NCBI GenBank assembly: GCA_964579505.1
Contig: CAZOGC010000003.1
Coordinates: 124,001-188,000 of the forward strand
DNA: 64,000 nt
Source of the DNA: JAJYSO01 sp964579505
Lineage (GTDB): Bacteria; Bacteroidota; Bacteroidia; Flavobacteriales; Flavobacteriaceae
Direction: 5' to 3'
Part shown: one piece after another, positions 34,461 through 44,090 of the stretch
Position numbering within the stretch: position 1 is the stretch's first letter
Layout: each line of letters starts with the position of its first letter
Translations under genes and position numbers: made by a program
Notes under the pieces: model-generated
What the model saw: only the letters and a program-made list of their open reading frames with translations
The model's database searches: none
Told to the model about the DNA's origin: nothing

Positions 34461-35432
34461 TTACTGGTTTGTGGGATATACGGTTTCTGCATCTAAATAA
34501 TCAGGGATACCGTCGTTATCAGCATCCGGAAATTCAATATCTGCCGGAGTTATGATTCCGTTTTGGGTAGGGTGTACGATTATTTCATCTTTTGTAGCAA
34601 TTCCATCACCGTCATCATCGCCATCTATAAAGTTAGCGGTAAAGTCACCATCGGTATCGTCGTCTTTCAGGAACCCATTATTATTAAGATCTTCCATGTA
34701 AGAAGGAATACCATCGTTGTCATGGTCCATTTGAACGGCTTTTACAAGTTGAAAACTCACAATAATAGGAGCGTATTGTTCTAATTTGGTGCCAAATGGA
34801 GAACTTTGAAAATAGCCTAATCCTGATGGGATGAAGATAGCGCCTATGCCATAATCATTGTTGTAAGAAATGGTTCCATCAGGGTTAGCAGTAAACCCGG
34901 ATGCGCCTGAAAATTCGATAATTCCCGCGGTAGTTCCTTTGGTAATAACCGCATCGTTAGATCGTGGAATGTCAATAACCATTGGGTATTTTGATTCATC
35001 AAGCGTTACGTTGTTTAGGTTTTCCATCCTAAAAGACATAGCTACTTTATCTCCAAAAGTAGGTTGATAAGCAGCAGAATCACCTTTTCTAACTTGTAAA
35101 TAATACAAGGTATATTCTACTTTGTCTGGCTTAACGGTTTTGGTTTTTAAATTGGGGTCGTTAATAAGGGGTGTTTTATTGGCATTTGCCCCGGCTAGGG
35201 TGTCAAAAATTATTTGGGTAGGGCGTACGCCGTTTAAAGATGCAGACAAATGGTAGGTGTGCGTTTCTAAAAACGTTTTAATTTGTGCTATATTTTCTTG
35301 ATATACCTCGTTTTCGTCTCTAGGAGGTTCGGTTTTAGACTTGTTATCATCGTCTTTATCACAAGAAATAACTACTAGCGCTAACAACAGTACGGGAATA
35401 TATTTCAGAAGCTTCTTCATCTGTCTTTTCAT
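34461..35432 (-). CDS. FKBP-type PPIase-like lipoprotein with calcium-type DxDxDG repeats
   Basis: About 320 residues with a lipoprotein signal (KKLLKYIPVLLLALVVISC). An FKBP-like domain is suggested by the two-part layout, YLQVRKGD...FGDKVAMSFRMENL and GIGAIFIPSGLGY...APIIVSFQLVKA. A C-terminal acidic stretch has thrombospondin type-3-like repeats (DHDNDGIPSYMEDLNNNG, DTDGD, DGDDDGDGIATKDE, DADNDGIPDYLD) that should bind calcium. Such lipoproteins are typical of Bacteroidota; some are linked to gliding. The start may be the ATG at 35432 or at 35420. Confidence 0.82.
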   Translation of the reverse strand: MKRQMKKLLKYIPVLLLALVVISCDKDDDNKSKTEPPRDENEVYQENIAQIKTFLETHTYHLSASLNGVRPTQIIFDTLAGANANKTPLINDPNLKTKTVKPDKVEYTLYYLQVRKGDSAAYQPTFGDKVAMSFRMENLNNVTLDESKYPMVIDIPRSNDAVITKGTTAGIIEFSGASGFTANPDGTISYNNDYGIGAIFIPSGLGYFQSSPFGTKLEQYAPIIVSFQLVKAVQMDHDNDGIPSYMEDLNNNGFLKDDDTDGDFTANFIDGDDDGDGIATKDEIIVHPTQNGIITPADIEFPDADNDGIPDYLDAETVYPTNQ

Positions 35433-35495
35433 TTTAAGATTGCGAAGATACAATTTTCATTCATTTTTTTTATTTTTAGACAAAATTTCGGGAAA

Positions 35496-35885
35496 ATGAG
35501 AGTTGATAAATTTTTGTGGTGTGTACGTCTTTATAAAACCCGTAGTTTGGCAACAAAAGCATGTAAACGGGGCCATGTACAAGTAAATAATGAAAGTGCA
35601 AAACCTTCTAGAGAGGTATACCCGAGTGATAAAATTGCTATCAGAAAAAACCAAATAAACTATCTTATAGAAGTAATAGAACTTCCAAAATCTAGGCGAG
35701 GGGCAAAATGGGTAAAGTTGTATATTAATGATATTACTCCTAAAGAGAATATAGAAAAATTAGATTTGTTGAGTTATGAACGTTCTCAGGGAAGAAAAAA
35801 AGGAACCGGACGTCCTACCAAAAAGGATAGACGAGAATTAGAAGATTGGTATGAAGGAAAAGAAGAAGATTGGTATGATGACTAA
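35496..35885 (+). CDS. S4-domain RNA-binding protein (Hsp15-like)
   Basis: A 129-residue protein whose first 60 residues form an S4 RNA-binding domain (MRVDKFLWCVRLYKTRSLATKACKRGHVQVN...SREVYPSDKI). The tail is basic then acidic (KKGTGRPTKKDRRELEDWYEG). E. coli Hsp15 binds stalled 50S subunits carrying nascent chains; a similar ribosome-rescue role is inferred. Confidence 0.88.
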   Translation: MRVDKFLWCVRLYKTRSLATKACKRGHVQVNNESAKPSREVYPSDKIAIRKNQINYLIEVIELPKSRRGAKWVKLYINDITPKENIEKLDLLSYERSQGRKKGTGRPTKKDRRELEDWYEGKEEDWYDD

Positions 35886-35976
35886 TTTTAGGGGCAATTC
35901 TTTCGACACAATTTTATTGAAGTTATCGTTTAGAGTAGCTAAAAAGCCCTATTTTTGAAACCCTAATCAGTAAGCA

Positions 35977-36477
35977 ATGAACACTACCAAAACACTCATT
36001 TTAGACCATCGTCAAATCGAACAGAAGATTAGGCGAATGGCCTATCAAATATATGAACACAATAGTGGTGAAGAAACGCTAATTGTAGCCGGTATAACGG
36101 CATCGGGTTATGAATTGGCAAAGCGGATAGAGAAAGTGTTAACGACCATTTCTCCTCTTAAAATCAACTTATGTCAAGTAACTGTTGACAAAGAGAATCC
36201 GCTGTCAGCAATACAATGCTCATTGGTGGAAGATGCCTATAAAAATAAGGTAGTAGTGTTGGTAGATGATGTGCTCAATTCAGGTTCGACATTAATTTAT
36301 GGAGTGCGTCATTTTCTAGAGGTTCCACTCAAAAAACTGCAAACTGTGGTGTTGGTAGATCGCAGCCATAAACGCTATCCTATTAAAGCTGATTTTAGAG
36401 GAATTTATTTATCTACATCATTAAATGAGATGGTTAAAGTAACCTTTGACAAAGAAAGTAAAGTAGAGTTGTTTTAG
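35977..36477 (+). CDS. Phosphoribosyltransferase family protein (PyrR-like)
   Basis: A 166-residue type I phosphoribosyltransferase. The PRPP-binding loop is VVVLVDDVLNSGSTL (about residues 88-102), and AGITASGYELAKRI forms the pyrophosphate loop. The hood is short, as in PyrR or Bacteroidota orphan PRTases. The base it uses cannot be read from the sequence. Confidence 0.87.
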   Translation: MNTTKTLILDHRQIEQKIRRMAYQIYEHNSGEETLIVAGITASGYELAKRIEKVLTTISPLKINLCQVTVDKENPLSAIQCSLVEDAYKNKVVVLVDDVLNSGSTLIYGVRHFLEVPLKKLQTVVLVDRSHKRYPIKADFRGIYLSTSLNEMVKVTFDKESKVELF

Positions 36478-36507
36478 GGAGTTAACTTAAATTTAGTGAT
36501 AAAAAAA

Positions 36508-36541
36508 CACCCTTGAATAGACGACGTCTTATACAAGGGTG
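36508..36541 (-). terminator. Bidirectional terminator
   Basis: CACCCTTG (36508-36515) and CAAGGGTG (36534-36541) form a perfect 8-bp stem. Seven A bases before it give a U-run for the minus-strand lipoprotein gene; it may also end the phosphoribosyltransferase transcript. Confidence 0.8.
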
Positions 36542-36561
36542 CTAAAAATAAAGTATTTCTA

Positions 36562-36774
36562 TTACATCGCAGTAGAGTCTTGAACTTCTTCAATAGCGTC
36601 TTTTACGGTATCAACTGCTTGCTGAACAGTATTTTTTACGGTATCAGCTGCTTGTTTAACGGTATTTTCTACGGTTTCTTTTTGTTTGTCTTTTTTAGTG
36701 TTTCTGCACGATACAGCAGAGAAAGTAACAAATAATAAAGCTACTAAAGTCACTAAACGAATTGTTTTTTTCAT
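36562..36774 (-). CDS. Small lipoprotein with repeated amphipathic helix
   Basis: A 70-residue protein with a lipoprotein signal (MKKTIRLVTLVALLFVTFSAVSC) and a mature part made of 11-residue-like repeats (VKQAADTVKNT, VQQAVDTVKDA, IEEVQDS). This gives one long amphipathic helix, comparable to LEA or YtxH-like helices. It may be an abundant envelope spacer or stress protein, but no function is known. Confidence 0.8.
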   Translation of the reverse strand: MKKTIRLVTLVALLFVTFSAVSCRNTKKDKQKETVENTVKQAADTVKNTVQQAVDTVKDAIEEVQDSTAM

Positions 36775-36871
36775 GATATAAATATTTAGCGTTTAATAGA
36801 GTTTTAACGAAAAAAAAATTGAAATATTGTAAACATTAAAAAAAATATTTTTTTAATGTTTTAAGTATTGG

Positions 36872-38122
36872 CTACTTGGTTAAAAACTTGCGCCGTGCAA
36901 TATGGGTCATAATAATTTTTGTGGCCCCTTTATTCTTTTGTACAAACAGCCGAGAATTCTCACCTATTTGCTGCCTGTAATTTGCATCAGTTACGAGTCT
37001 TTCAAGTATAGAAGAGCATGCTTGTGCGTTGTTTACAGAAAACAAACCTTCTTGTCTTAGTAGCATTTTTGCTTCCGGAAAATAGTTGTAGTTTTTTCCA
37101 ATAATAATAGGAACTCCAAAAGCGGCGGGTTCTAAAATATTGTGCAATCCTGTTTTTCCGGCAGCTCCACCTACATACGCCACATCAGCATAAGCATATA
37201 TTTTGGTTAAAAGTCCGATGGTGTCAATAATAAGTACAGAAAACTTGCGCAAATCTTGCCCTTCCTTATCAGAATACAATAAACTAGAGACTGTTAATTT
37301 ACGCTGTAGCCCGGTTATGTGTTGTGGTTTAATTTGGTGTGGTGCGAGAATAAATTTAACTCCTTTTGGTGCTTTGTTGATATAATCAACTAGCAGGGCT
37401 TCATCTTCCGGCCATGTACTTCCGCCCACTACGCACAGATTTTCACCTTTAAACTGAGTGATAAAATCAAGGCGATTGTTCATTTCTAATTGTTTAGATA
37501 CACGGTCAAATCGCGTATCTCCACTTTTCGTAACTTTTGTAAAGTCGTTATTTTTTAAAACGGTTACAGAAGATTCATTTTGCACAAACAAATGATTAAA
37601 ACAGTGCAAAGCGTTTTTCATAAGGTCTGTAAACGACCGAAAATAAATTTGTTCTCTGCGAAAATTTCCGGAGATTAATAAAGTGGGTATGCTACTTTCT
37701 TTTAAGGCTCGTAAATAATTGGGCCAAATTTCATATTTCACAAAAATGGCTAACTTGGGCTGTACAATTTTTAGAAAGGTAAACACATTTTTTTGTGTGT
37801 CTAATGGTAAGTAACTTACATAATCGGCTATCTTGCTATTCTTTTTTACTTCATAGCCGGAAGGAGAAAAGAACGTAACGAGAATTTTGTAGCGGGGATA
37901 AGTTTTTTTCAACTCTTCTAATACGGGTACTCCTTGTTCATATTCACCTAAAGAAGCAGCGTGTAACCAAATAATCCTGTCGGCGGGATTAATTTGTTGC
38001 GCTAATTGTTCAAAGACGTGTTTACGCCCATTAACAAAGAGTTTCATTTTAGTACTGAAGAGCTTACTTATAGGAAGCAGCTTTTCAAAAAGGACAATTA
38101 AGAAGTTGTAAAGTGATTGCAC
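36872..38122 (-). CDS. waaA: 3-deoxy-D-manno-octulosonic acid (Kdo) transferase
   Basis: A 416-residue GT30 glycosyltransferase that attaches Kdo to lipid A precursor at the inner membrane. The N-terminal hydrophobic segment, IIWLHAASLGEYEQGVPVLEELK, VTFFSPSGYEVKKN (with the family's conserved Glu in the first), and the C-terminal GGAAGKTGLHNILEPAAFGVPIIIG sugar-nucleotide motif are all visible. Length is normal for the family. Confidence 0.94.
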   Translation of the reverse strand: MQSLYNFLIVLFEKLLPISKLFSTKMKLFVNGRKHVFEQLAQQINPADRIIWLHAASLGEYEQGVPVLEELKKTYPRYKILVTFFSPSGYEVKKNSKIADYVSYLPLDTQKNVFTFLKIVQPKLAIFVKYEIWPNYLRALKESSIPTLLISGNFRREQIYFRSFTDLMKNALHCFNHLFVQNESSVTVLKNNDFTKVTKSGDTRFDRVSKQLEMNNRLDFITQFKGENLCVVGGSTWPEDEALLVDYINKAPKGVKFILAPHQIKPQHITGLQRKLTVSSLLYSDKEGQDLRKFSVLIIDTIGLLTKIYAYADVAYVGGAAGKTGLHNILEPAAFGVPIIIGKNYNYFPEAKMLLRQEGLFSVNNAQACSSILERLVTDANYRQQIGENSRLFVQKNKGATKIIMTHIARRKFLTK

Positions 38123-38215
38123 CGGTAAAAACTTTTTGCGAAAATACGGCTTTCTAAAAAATCAGGTTGAAAAGAACGGGTTATTTCGTAATTTCGTAAC
38201 GCCAAAAATAACGAT

Positions 38216-39352
38216 ATGAAAAAATTACAGATGGTCGATTTACGCGGCCAATACGGAAAAATTAAGGAGACCATAGCCACTTCTTTTGAAGAAATTTTTG
38301 CCAATACGGCTTTTATAAATGGGCCGGCAGTGCATAAATTTCAGCAGGAATTAGAAGATTATTTGCAGGTTAAACACGTCATTCCCTGTGCTAATGGTAC
38401 TGATGCCTTGCAGATTGCCATGATGGGATTGGGGTTAAAACCCGGAGATGAAGTAATTACGGCAGATTTTACTTTTGCAGCTACGGTTGAGGTTATTGGT
38501 TTATTGCAATTAACACCGGTTTTGGTTGATGTAGAAAAAGATTCGTTTAACATTAATCCGGAGGCTATACGTAAGGCAATAACCCCCAAGACTAAAGCCA
38601 TTGTGCCGGTACATTTGTTTGGGCAAGCCGCCAATATGGATGCGATTATGCAAATTGCAAAAGAACACAATTTATACGTAATTGAAGATAATGCGCAAGC
38701 TACCGGAGCAACATATCGTTTTGAAGACGGAACGACTCAAAAAACCGGAACGATTGGTCATATTGGGGCTACGTCCTTTTTTCCATCAAAGAATTTGGGT
38801 TGTTTTGGTGATGGAGGCGCCCTTTTTACAAATGATGATGAGTTGGCACATCGTATAGAAGGTATTGTAAATCACGGTATGTATAAACGATACTATCACG
38901 ATGTGGTGGGGGTAAACTCTAGGCTAGATAGCTTTCAAGCAGCCGTACTCAGCGCAAAATTACCTCACCTAGATGCTTATAATAAAGCACGTAGAACAGC
39001 AGCGCAGCAATATACAGAAGCTTTTTCAGGTAATACTAACTTGGCCACGCCACAAATTATTACAGAAAATGAAAACACCCATGTTTTTCATCAGTATACC
39101 TTGCGTGTACTAAATGGCAAACGCGATGCTTTGGCGGCTCACCTGCAAGAAAAAGGAATTCCTTGTGGAGTGTATTATCCGGTGCCATTGCACCGCCAAA
39201 AGGCCTATGCAGATACGCGTTATAACGAGGCAGATTTTGCGGTAACTAATGAAATTTCTGAGCAGGTTATATCCTTGCCCATGCATACGGAGTTAGATGA
39301 TGAACAGATTGCATATATCACCCAGACGGTAAATACTTTTACGGCGTCTTAA
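38216..39352 (+). CDS. DegT/DnrJ/EryC1/StrS family sugar aminotransferase
   Basis: A 378-residue PLP aminotransferase. The catalytic lysine is in TSFFPSKNLGCFGDGGA (about residue 188), the cofactor-binding VIEDNAQATGATY and VNHGMYKRYYHDVVGVNSRLDSFQAAVL are family signatures. It makes an amino sugar nucleotide, probably for lipopolysaccharide or capsule, and lies next to the Kdo transferase. Its end overlaps the convergent gene by 14 bases. Confidence 0.92.
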   Translation: MKKLQMVDLRGQYGKIKETIATSFEEIFANTAFINGPAVHKFQQELEDYLQVKHVIPCANGTDALQIAMMGLGLKPGDEVITADFTFAATVEVIGLLQLTPVLVDVEKDSFNINPEAIRKAITPKTKAIVPVHLFGQAANMDAIMQIAKEHNLYVIEDNAQATGATYRFEDGTTQKTGTIGHIGATSFFPSKNLGCFGDGGALFTNDDELAHRIEGIVNHGMYKRYYHDVVGVNSRLDSFQAAVLSAKLPHLDAYNKARRTAAQQYTEAFSGNTNLATPQIITENENTHVFHQYTLRVLNGKRDALAAHLQEKGIPCGVYYPVPLHRQKAYADTRYNEADFAVTNEISEQVISLPMHTELDDEQIAYITQTVNTFTAS

Positions 39353-41738
39353 TCGTTAAAACTTCTGAAATGAGAGTGCCATTGCTCGCCATGCCTTCTA
39401 TAAATAATTTGACAGCATCCTGATGGGTGTTAGGAATGCGAAGTGTTTTTATACCACTTTGCACACTTAATTTTATAGCAGGAAACCAGCCTATGGCACC
39501 ATAATTTTTATAAGGCTCACTATTGTAGTTATGGTATAAAGGCGTATAAAAAGACTTCTCTTGCGCAAAACCATTTTGCATTTTAAGGGCGCGTGTAGTT
39601 TCAGAAGGTTTTCCTTTTTTGGAAGAAAAACTACCGCTTTTAGTTTTAATAACAATGGCGCCATTGGCTCCACGCATTCCATAGCGTGCACCAATTTTAT
39701 TAATGGCTATAGATGTTACATCTGAGGTGCGTAAGTCAACCAGCATGTCGTTGCTCCCGGTCAGTGCCATGCCATCTACAATAACCAATGGATGCCCCGG
39801 GCCGCGCATAGAAGTGGCTCCTAAAGTAGAGATTGTTACACCTTTTACACTACGCTGAACCGCGTAGCCTTTGGTGGCAATAAAGTCTGTTATATAGGGA
39901 TAAATAGCCGCTGTGATTTTATCTATTTTAGTGAAGTGTTCTATGGTAGAGGTACGCCGATCGGAATGTAAGTTTTTAGGGTTGGGTCTAGCTTTAATGT
40001 TTATGGTGTCTAATATTTGAGCAGAATAATGCCGAGGAAGCGAATGCGTATATTGTATTATGTTTTTAATTTTTTTGGGAGGTATGTTTAGGTTGACAAA
40101 GTCGTGTTGGGTAATGTGTGTTAGGTTTTTAGTGTCTGGCAGCGGACTAATTCTTGTGTAGATTTTTGGAGTAGAAATTTTTCCTTTTTTACTGCCCATC
40201 AAACCAAAAGAAACCCATTCACCATTTTCTATGTATAAATGATTTACGGTAAATTGATTTTGCGTATTTAGTTTGGCAACTTGAAAAAGTCGATTCCCTT
40301 TTTCTCCTTTTATCATTATGGATTGTGAGCCGTTATTAGTAGGTTCGTTTACGCTGCCGGAGAGCGAAAATCCGTGTTCAGGCTGATAATAAATAGTTGG
40401 GGGTCCGCTAAAAATATTTTTCCATGCGTATTTACTCCAACCTTGTGTAAGCAAAAGTAAATCGAGGTTATAATTTCTTTGTCGTGCATTGTTACTTGCA
40501 AAATAATAGGCCCCATTTTCTAAATCACCTTTAATAAAGGGTTCGATATAAAAAGCGGATAAAATATTGTTTTTAGGGGTATATGCTTTGGTTTTGGCGG
40601 GAAGAACAGAAACACTTAACCGATGTGTTACTCCTTTTATTTCAGCGTTTAAATTGATAAGCAAGGAATCATTTGAGTTGCCTATAAGCGTGGCATAAAT
40701 AGGGGTGTGTGTTATGTTCTTTCCATAAAAAACTTGTCGCTCTAAAAGGGGGTGAAATTTTTGGTTAAAGAGGGTGATTATATTTATGCCATTGGCCAAT
40801 ACACCTTTGTCTATACGTAAGATGGCGGCGGTGGTATCGGTCGGAAAAACAAAGGGAATACTTCCCATAACACCTTCTCTGTGTATAACTATGTAATATT
40901 TTTTTCCGCCTACTCGGGGCAGTGAAGCCTTGTTTGTATGTATAGAGAGGTATAAATAATGTGAAGTAAGGTTGTTTACAGAGAAAACCAATCCTCGTTT
41001 TTCGGCGATGGGCATATTTACCGTCACCGTTTTTCTTGAAGAAGTGACAACACTTACTTTATAGTGCTCTTTGGCATTATAAAACAACCTGAATTTGCTA
41101 AGCCCAAAAGGATTAGACTGAAAGGTAGTCACAACCTTGCCTTCTGTATTACGTACTTTTCCGTGGGTAAAAGCAACCCCTTCCCCTTGGTTGTTTATCA
41201 GTTTAACGCCAAGTGTGTTTTGGGTGTTTTCTAAAAGGTGCCCGCCTTCGGGTAAAACTTGTAAATCATATTTTATTTTGGTAGAAGGAGCCTGGTCAGT
41301 GTTGCCAATGATGACAAATCCTTGTCTAAAGTCATTTTCTTCTTTAAAGTTGCGCATGTAATTGGTAAAAGCACGAATAAGGTATTTGCCCGGATTATAG
41401 TGAGTGGTATCTAGTTTAAAATAACCTTGACCCTTTCCTTTTTCAATATAAACCGTTTTGGCAGCGAGTAGTTTACCCTGTTGATTATATAGGTTAACGT
41501 GTAAATTGGTTGTTTTAAGGTTTGGTTTTTGGGTACGTGGATCAAAAACATAAGCCGAAAACCAAATGCTTTCTCCCGGAATAACTTGGGTTTTGTTGAG
41601 TTGTAAATAAACCGCCTCTCGGTTGTATTTAAAATAATTAACATAGGTTTTTTGTAGTTGAGCCGGAGTTGCCGGATTGTTTTGTGCAAAACCCCATAAA
41701 GGGCAGCACCAAAACAAGAGCCAAGTAATTTTTTTCAT
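39339..41738 (-). CDS. MG2-like and TonB-plug domain surface protein
   Basis: A 799-residue exported protein (signal peptide MKKITWLLFWCCPLWGFAQ). The N-terminal part resembles the MG2/alpha-2-macroglobulin strand fold (YLQLNKTQVIPGESIWFSAYVFDPRT...LHVNLYNQQGKLL). Near residues 640-700 there is a plug-like domain: GATSMRGPGHPLVIVDGMALTG...LRTSDVTSIAINKIGARYGMRGANGAIVIKTK. No beta barrel follows, so it is not a receptor itself. Proteins of this layout are frequent in Bacteroidota and their partners are unknown. Confidence 0.82.
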   Translation of the reverse strand: MKKITWLLFWCCPLWGFAQNNPATPAQLQKTYVNYFKYNREAVYLQLNKTQVIPGESIWFSAYVFDPRTQKPNLKTTNLHVNLYNQQGKLLAAKTVYIEKGKGQGYFKLDTTHYNPGKYLIRAFTNYMRNFKEENDFRQGFVIIGNTDQAPSTKIKYDLQVLPEGGHLLENTQNTLGVKLINNQGEGVAFTHGKVRNTEGKVVTTFQSNPFGLSKFRLFYNAKEHYKVSVVTSSRKTVTVNMPIAEKRGLVFSVNNLTSHYLYLSIHTNKASLPRVGGKKYYIVIHREGVMGSIPFVFPTDTTAAILRIDKGVLANGINIITLFNQKFHPLLERQVFYGKNITHTPIYATLIGNSNDSLLINLNAEIKGVTHRLSVSVLPAKTKAYTPKNNILSAFYIEPFIKGDLENGAYYFASNNARQRNYNLDLLLLTQGWSKYAWKNIFSGPPTIYYQPEHGFSLSGSVNEPTNNGSQSIMIKGEKGNRLFQVAKLNTQNQFTVNHLYIENGEWVSFGLMGSKKGKISTPKIYTRISPLPDTKNLTHITQHDFVNLNIPPKKIKNIIQYTHSLPRHYSAQILDTINIKARPNPKNLHSDRRTSTIEHFTKIDKITAAIYPYITDFIATKGYAVQRSVKGVTISTLGATSMRGPGHPLVIVDGMALTGSNDMLVDLRTSDVTSIAINKIGARYGMRGANGAIVIKTKSGSFSSKKGKPSETTRALKMQNGFAQEKSFYTPLYHNYNSEPYKNYGAIGWFPAIKLSVQSGIKTLRIPNTHQDAVKLFIEGMASNGTLISEVLTIKTP

Positions 41739-41818
41739 TCGGAATGCTTAAGGGGTCTAAAAATAAGAAAATTTTAAGAAGTAAAGGGGTAAAAATAAGA
41801 AGTGTACCTAAAAGGTAT

Positions 41819-41840
41819 CGGAGCGCGCGTACGCGCCCCG
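41819..41840 (-). terminator. GC-rich hairpin after DUF6705 gene
   Basis: CGGAGCGCG (41819-41827) and CGCGCCCCG (41832-41840) pair at 8 of 9 positions with a 4-nt loop, on the downstream side of the gene at 41889. Confidence 0.6.
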
Positions 41841-41888
41841 ATTAAAAGGCTATCTTATAGGGATTTTTAAAATAACCGTTGCCTAAGT

Positions 41889-42566
41889 TTATTGATATTT
41901 AGGGTCTAGTTGCAACCCTCCCCCGGGCGGGTTAGGCGCCGGGCCGGTTTTGGTTAAGACCATGGCATTTTTACTGTTGGTTGGAAAGGGGGGCGTTACC
42001 CCACCATTAGGGCAGTCTGCCGAATTAATAAGGTCTCCCGAAGGATTAATGTATAAATGCATGGTTTGCCCATCAGCGGCAATGTCTAATAAAAGGGTAC
42101 CCATATTTCCACATTTGGAGTTTTCACCTATATAATTTATACAATATATGTGCGAATCATTTCTTGAAAAATAGAGACCTTCCGCTACATAAGGAGAAGA
42201 CGATAACTTTTGAAGGGTGTTGACTAAAATGTCTCCGGTTCCATTTGTGATTTTATAGCGGAAAGCTAAAATATCCATTTTTAATCTCTTTAAATACAGT
42301 GTCGATGAATTTATAACAATAAGATAGTCTTTTCCTTTATAACTACCGGTCCAAGTGCCTACATATTTAGTAAGTACATGGTTTATGTCTTTAAAATAAG
42401 TGCCTTTTGGGACAAAATCTATATCCTGTTGACTTAAAGATTCCATGTAACTCCAATAATTTTCAATAGGAACTTCGCCTTCTTTATGTAATTGTTGGGC
42501 GTGGGCGCTTAATAAGGTGCTAAAGAATAGTATGCTGCTTAATAAAAGTGTTTTATATGGTTTCAT
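41889..42566 (-). CDS. DUF6705 family exported protein (pair 1)
   Basis: A 225-residue protein with a signal peptide (MKPYKTLLLSSILFFSTLLSAHA). Mature part: YWSYMESL, KGTYFKDINHVLTKYVGTWTGSYKGKDY, LLLDIAADGQTMHLYINPSG and the C-terminal NPPGGGLQLDPKYQ, features of DUF6705 proteins. It lies 11 bases behind the lipoprotein gene and should be cotranscribed. Compared with its twin at 44262 it differs at few positions. A role as the partner or neutraliser of the lipoprotein is inferred from the repeated pairing only. Confidence 0.82.
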   Translation of the reverse strand: MKPYKTLLLSSILFFSTLLSAHAQQLHKEGEVPIENYWSYMESLSQQDIDFVPKGTYFKDINHVLTKYVGTWTGSYKGKDYLIVINSSTLYLKRLKMDILAFRYKITNGTGDILVNTLQKLSSSPYVAEGLYFSRNDSHIYCINYIGENSKCGNMGTLLLDIAADGQTMHLYINPSGDLINSADCPNGGVTPPFPTNSKNAMVLTKTGPAPNPPGGGLQLDPKYQ

Positions 42567-42577
42567 AATAGTTGTTT

Positions 42578-43972
42578 TTATTGGTTACACCAGTCGGTGC
42601 TTTTTGTATGATTATTGTCATTTAGATAATAGCCTTTTGTTTGCTCTATGTTTCCCTGACTGTCGGTTTTAACTCTATAGATTTCAAGATTGGACAGTCC
42701 CATTTCTTCTTTGGCAAAATTGAGTAAAGTTCGAGCTCTTCCACCTTTAGAGGAAACTCCTATAAAATAATTTTCATAGATATTATTCAAAGAATCTATG
42801 TTATATTGAGGGGCTGTTACGCCGTTACAATCTCCCGAAAATTTTATAATAAAATTGCCATGGTCAGAGGCCATAAGCCCATAGACATCATCAAGAGAGC
42901 GGTTGTTTTGACAGGCTTTATCAACAATACTCATAAAAATGCTAATATCTCCCGGAGAAAACATATGTACTACGCCATCTTCGTTGGTATGGGTGTGAAT
43001 ATAGGCGGTGGTATAATCAGTAACATCGATATCAAGGCTGTGTCGACCGTCTGGCTTTAGCTTGGTGTATTGGTTGCCAGTATTTATAGAATAGCCATGT
43101 TCCATGGTGTCGTCGGTCTGTTGTAGAATTTCTATTAATTTTTGTTTGAGTTTACTATCAAAAAATTTAGCAATCTCTTCACAGGGGTCTGGCTCATCCT
43201 TTTCTTTGTTGTCATCTTCTACCGGAGTAGTAGAACCGCTGCCGCCACCGCCATAGCTTGGGTCCGCTGGTTCAGCTTCGTCGTCACCCGGAACACCGGG
43301 GTGAGTGGGTGGGCCTAACTCTCCATTAGAAGGCGGGTCGCTAGGTGGAGGAACCGTTATGGAAACCTCAGGAAGTGTGCCGCCCATTCCGTTTCCATCT
43401 CCATCTCCATCTCCATCTCCGCCACTAGCGGCTCGTGGAGGCCTGTTGGGGATAAGGGTATTGGGGTGGTTAAATAAAATAGGAGCTTCCGGGTTTTGAG
43501 TATTTATATAGGTATAGGCTAACTTACCGGTGAGTTGTTTCCCGTTTTTTAGTTTAAAATGTTGTTGCGGGGTTAAGTCATAGGCAATTACCCGGTGCCA
43601 AAAATTTGACTTCACCTTGGGGGTTACAAAAACAATATTTAAGAGATAAGGAGCCGGAGTGCTATTTTCATTACGCAGCACGAGTTTAAAAGTATAAGAT
43701 CGTGTTTGATTATTGGTGATGAGTACCCCTTTATGATAATCTATTTTATAAGCTTTAAGGCTTGTATTTTTTGTTGATTTTTGTAAAGGAATCTCTTGAA
43801 TAGCCCGGTTATAACTCTTTATGGCTTTAAGTAGGGCTGTGTTGTTTTCTACGTCGGATTGTGTTATTTTTTGGTAAACAAGCCCGGATGAAACGCCATC
43901 CGGCGGGGCTTCTATAAGTTTGTCTTTTTGACAGGAATAAAAGAATAGGAAAGAAAGACTAAAGAAAAGCAC
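42578..43972 (-). CDS. Surface lipoprotein with JAMM-like C-terminal domain (pair 1), probably phase variable
   Basis: Coordinates run from a GTG at 43972, giving 464 residues (MLFFSLSFLFFYSCQKD), but this start lacks the basic n-region of a signal peptide. In the same frame upstream the codons read KLKQPIKFGSLV and continue into a 7-bp repeat; a well-placed ATG at 44072 is out of frame by one. Domains: lipobox; about 130 residues of beta-rich domain; a Gly/Asp/Pro-rich linker containing LPEVSITVPPP, like the LPEVxVTAP linkers before Bacteroidota toxin domains; then a C-terminal domain with AYIHTHTNEDG and MFSPGD (HxH...SPxD, JAMM-like). The DUF6705 gene follows 11 bases later. It could be a surface-tethered protease or toxin. 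Confidence 0.75.
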   Translation of the reverse strand: MLFFSLSFLFFYSCQKDKLIEAPPDGVSSGLVYQKITQSDVENNTALLKAIKSYNRAIQEIPLQKSTKNTSLKAYKIDYHKGVLITNNQTRSYTFKLVLRNENSTPAPYLLNIVFVTPKVKSNFWHRVIAYDLTPQQHFKLKNGKQLTGKLAYTYINTQNPEAPILFNHPNTLIPNRPPRAASGGDGDGDGDGNGMGGTLPEVSITVPPPSDPPSNGELGPPTHPGVPGDDEAEPADPSYGGGGSGSTTPVEDDNKEKDEPDPCEEIAKFFDSKLKQKLIEILQQTDDTMEHGYSINTGNQYTKLKPDGRHSLDIDVTDYTTAYIHTHTNEDGVVHMFSPGDISIFMSIVDKACQNNRSLDDVYGLMASDHGNFIIKFSGDCNGVTAPQYNIDSLNNIYENYFIGVSSKGGRARTLLNFAKEEMGLSNLEIYRVKTDSQGNIEQTKGYYLNDNNHTKSTDWCNQ

Positions 43973-44009
43973 AAGCGAACCAAATTTAATAGGTTGCTTT
44001 AGCTTGTGG

Positions 44010-44058
44010 TTGTTGGTTGTTGGTTGTTGGTTGTTGGTTGTTGGTTGTTGGTTGTTGG
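44010..44058. repeat. 7-bp tandem repeat (TTGTTGG x7) in lipoprotein gene start
   Basis: Seven exact units of TTGTTGG (CCAACAA on the coding minus strand) lie between the ATG at 44072 and the signal-peptide codons. From the ATG to the GTG at 43972 is 100 nt, one more than a multiple of three, so the ATG frame stops after 28 codons. Losing one unit or gaining two would join the frames. Confidence 0.9.
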
Positions 44059-44090
44059 TATAAATGTTTCATAAAAAAGACTTTAGAATC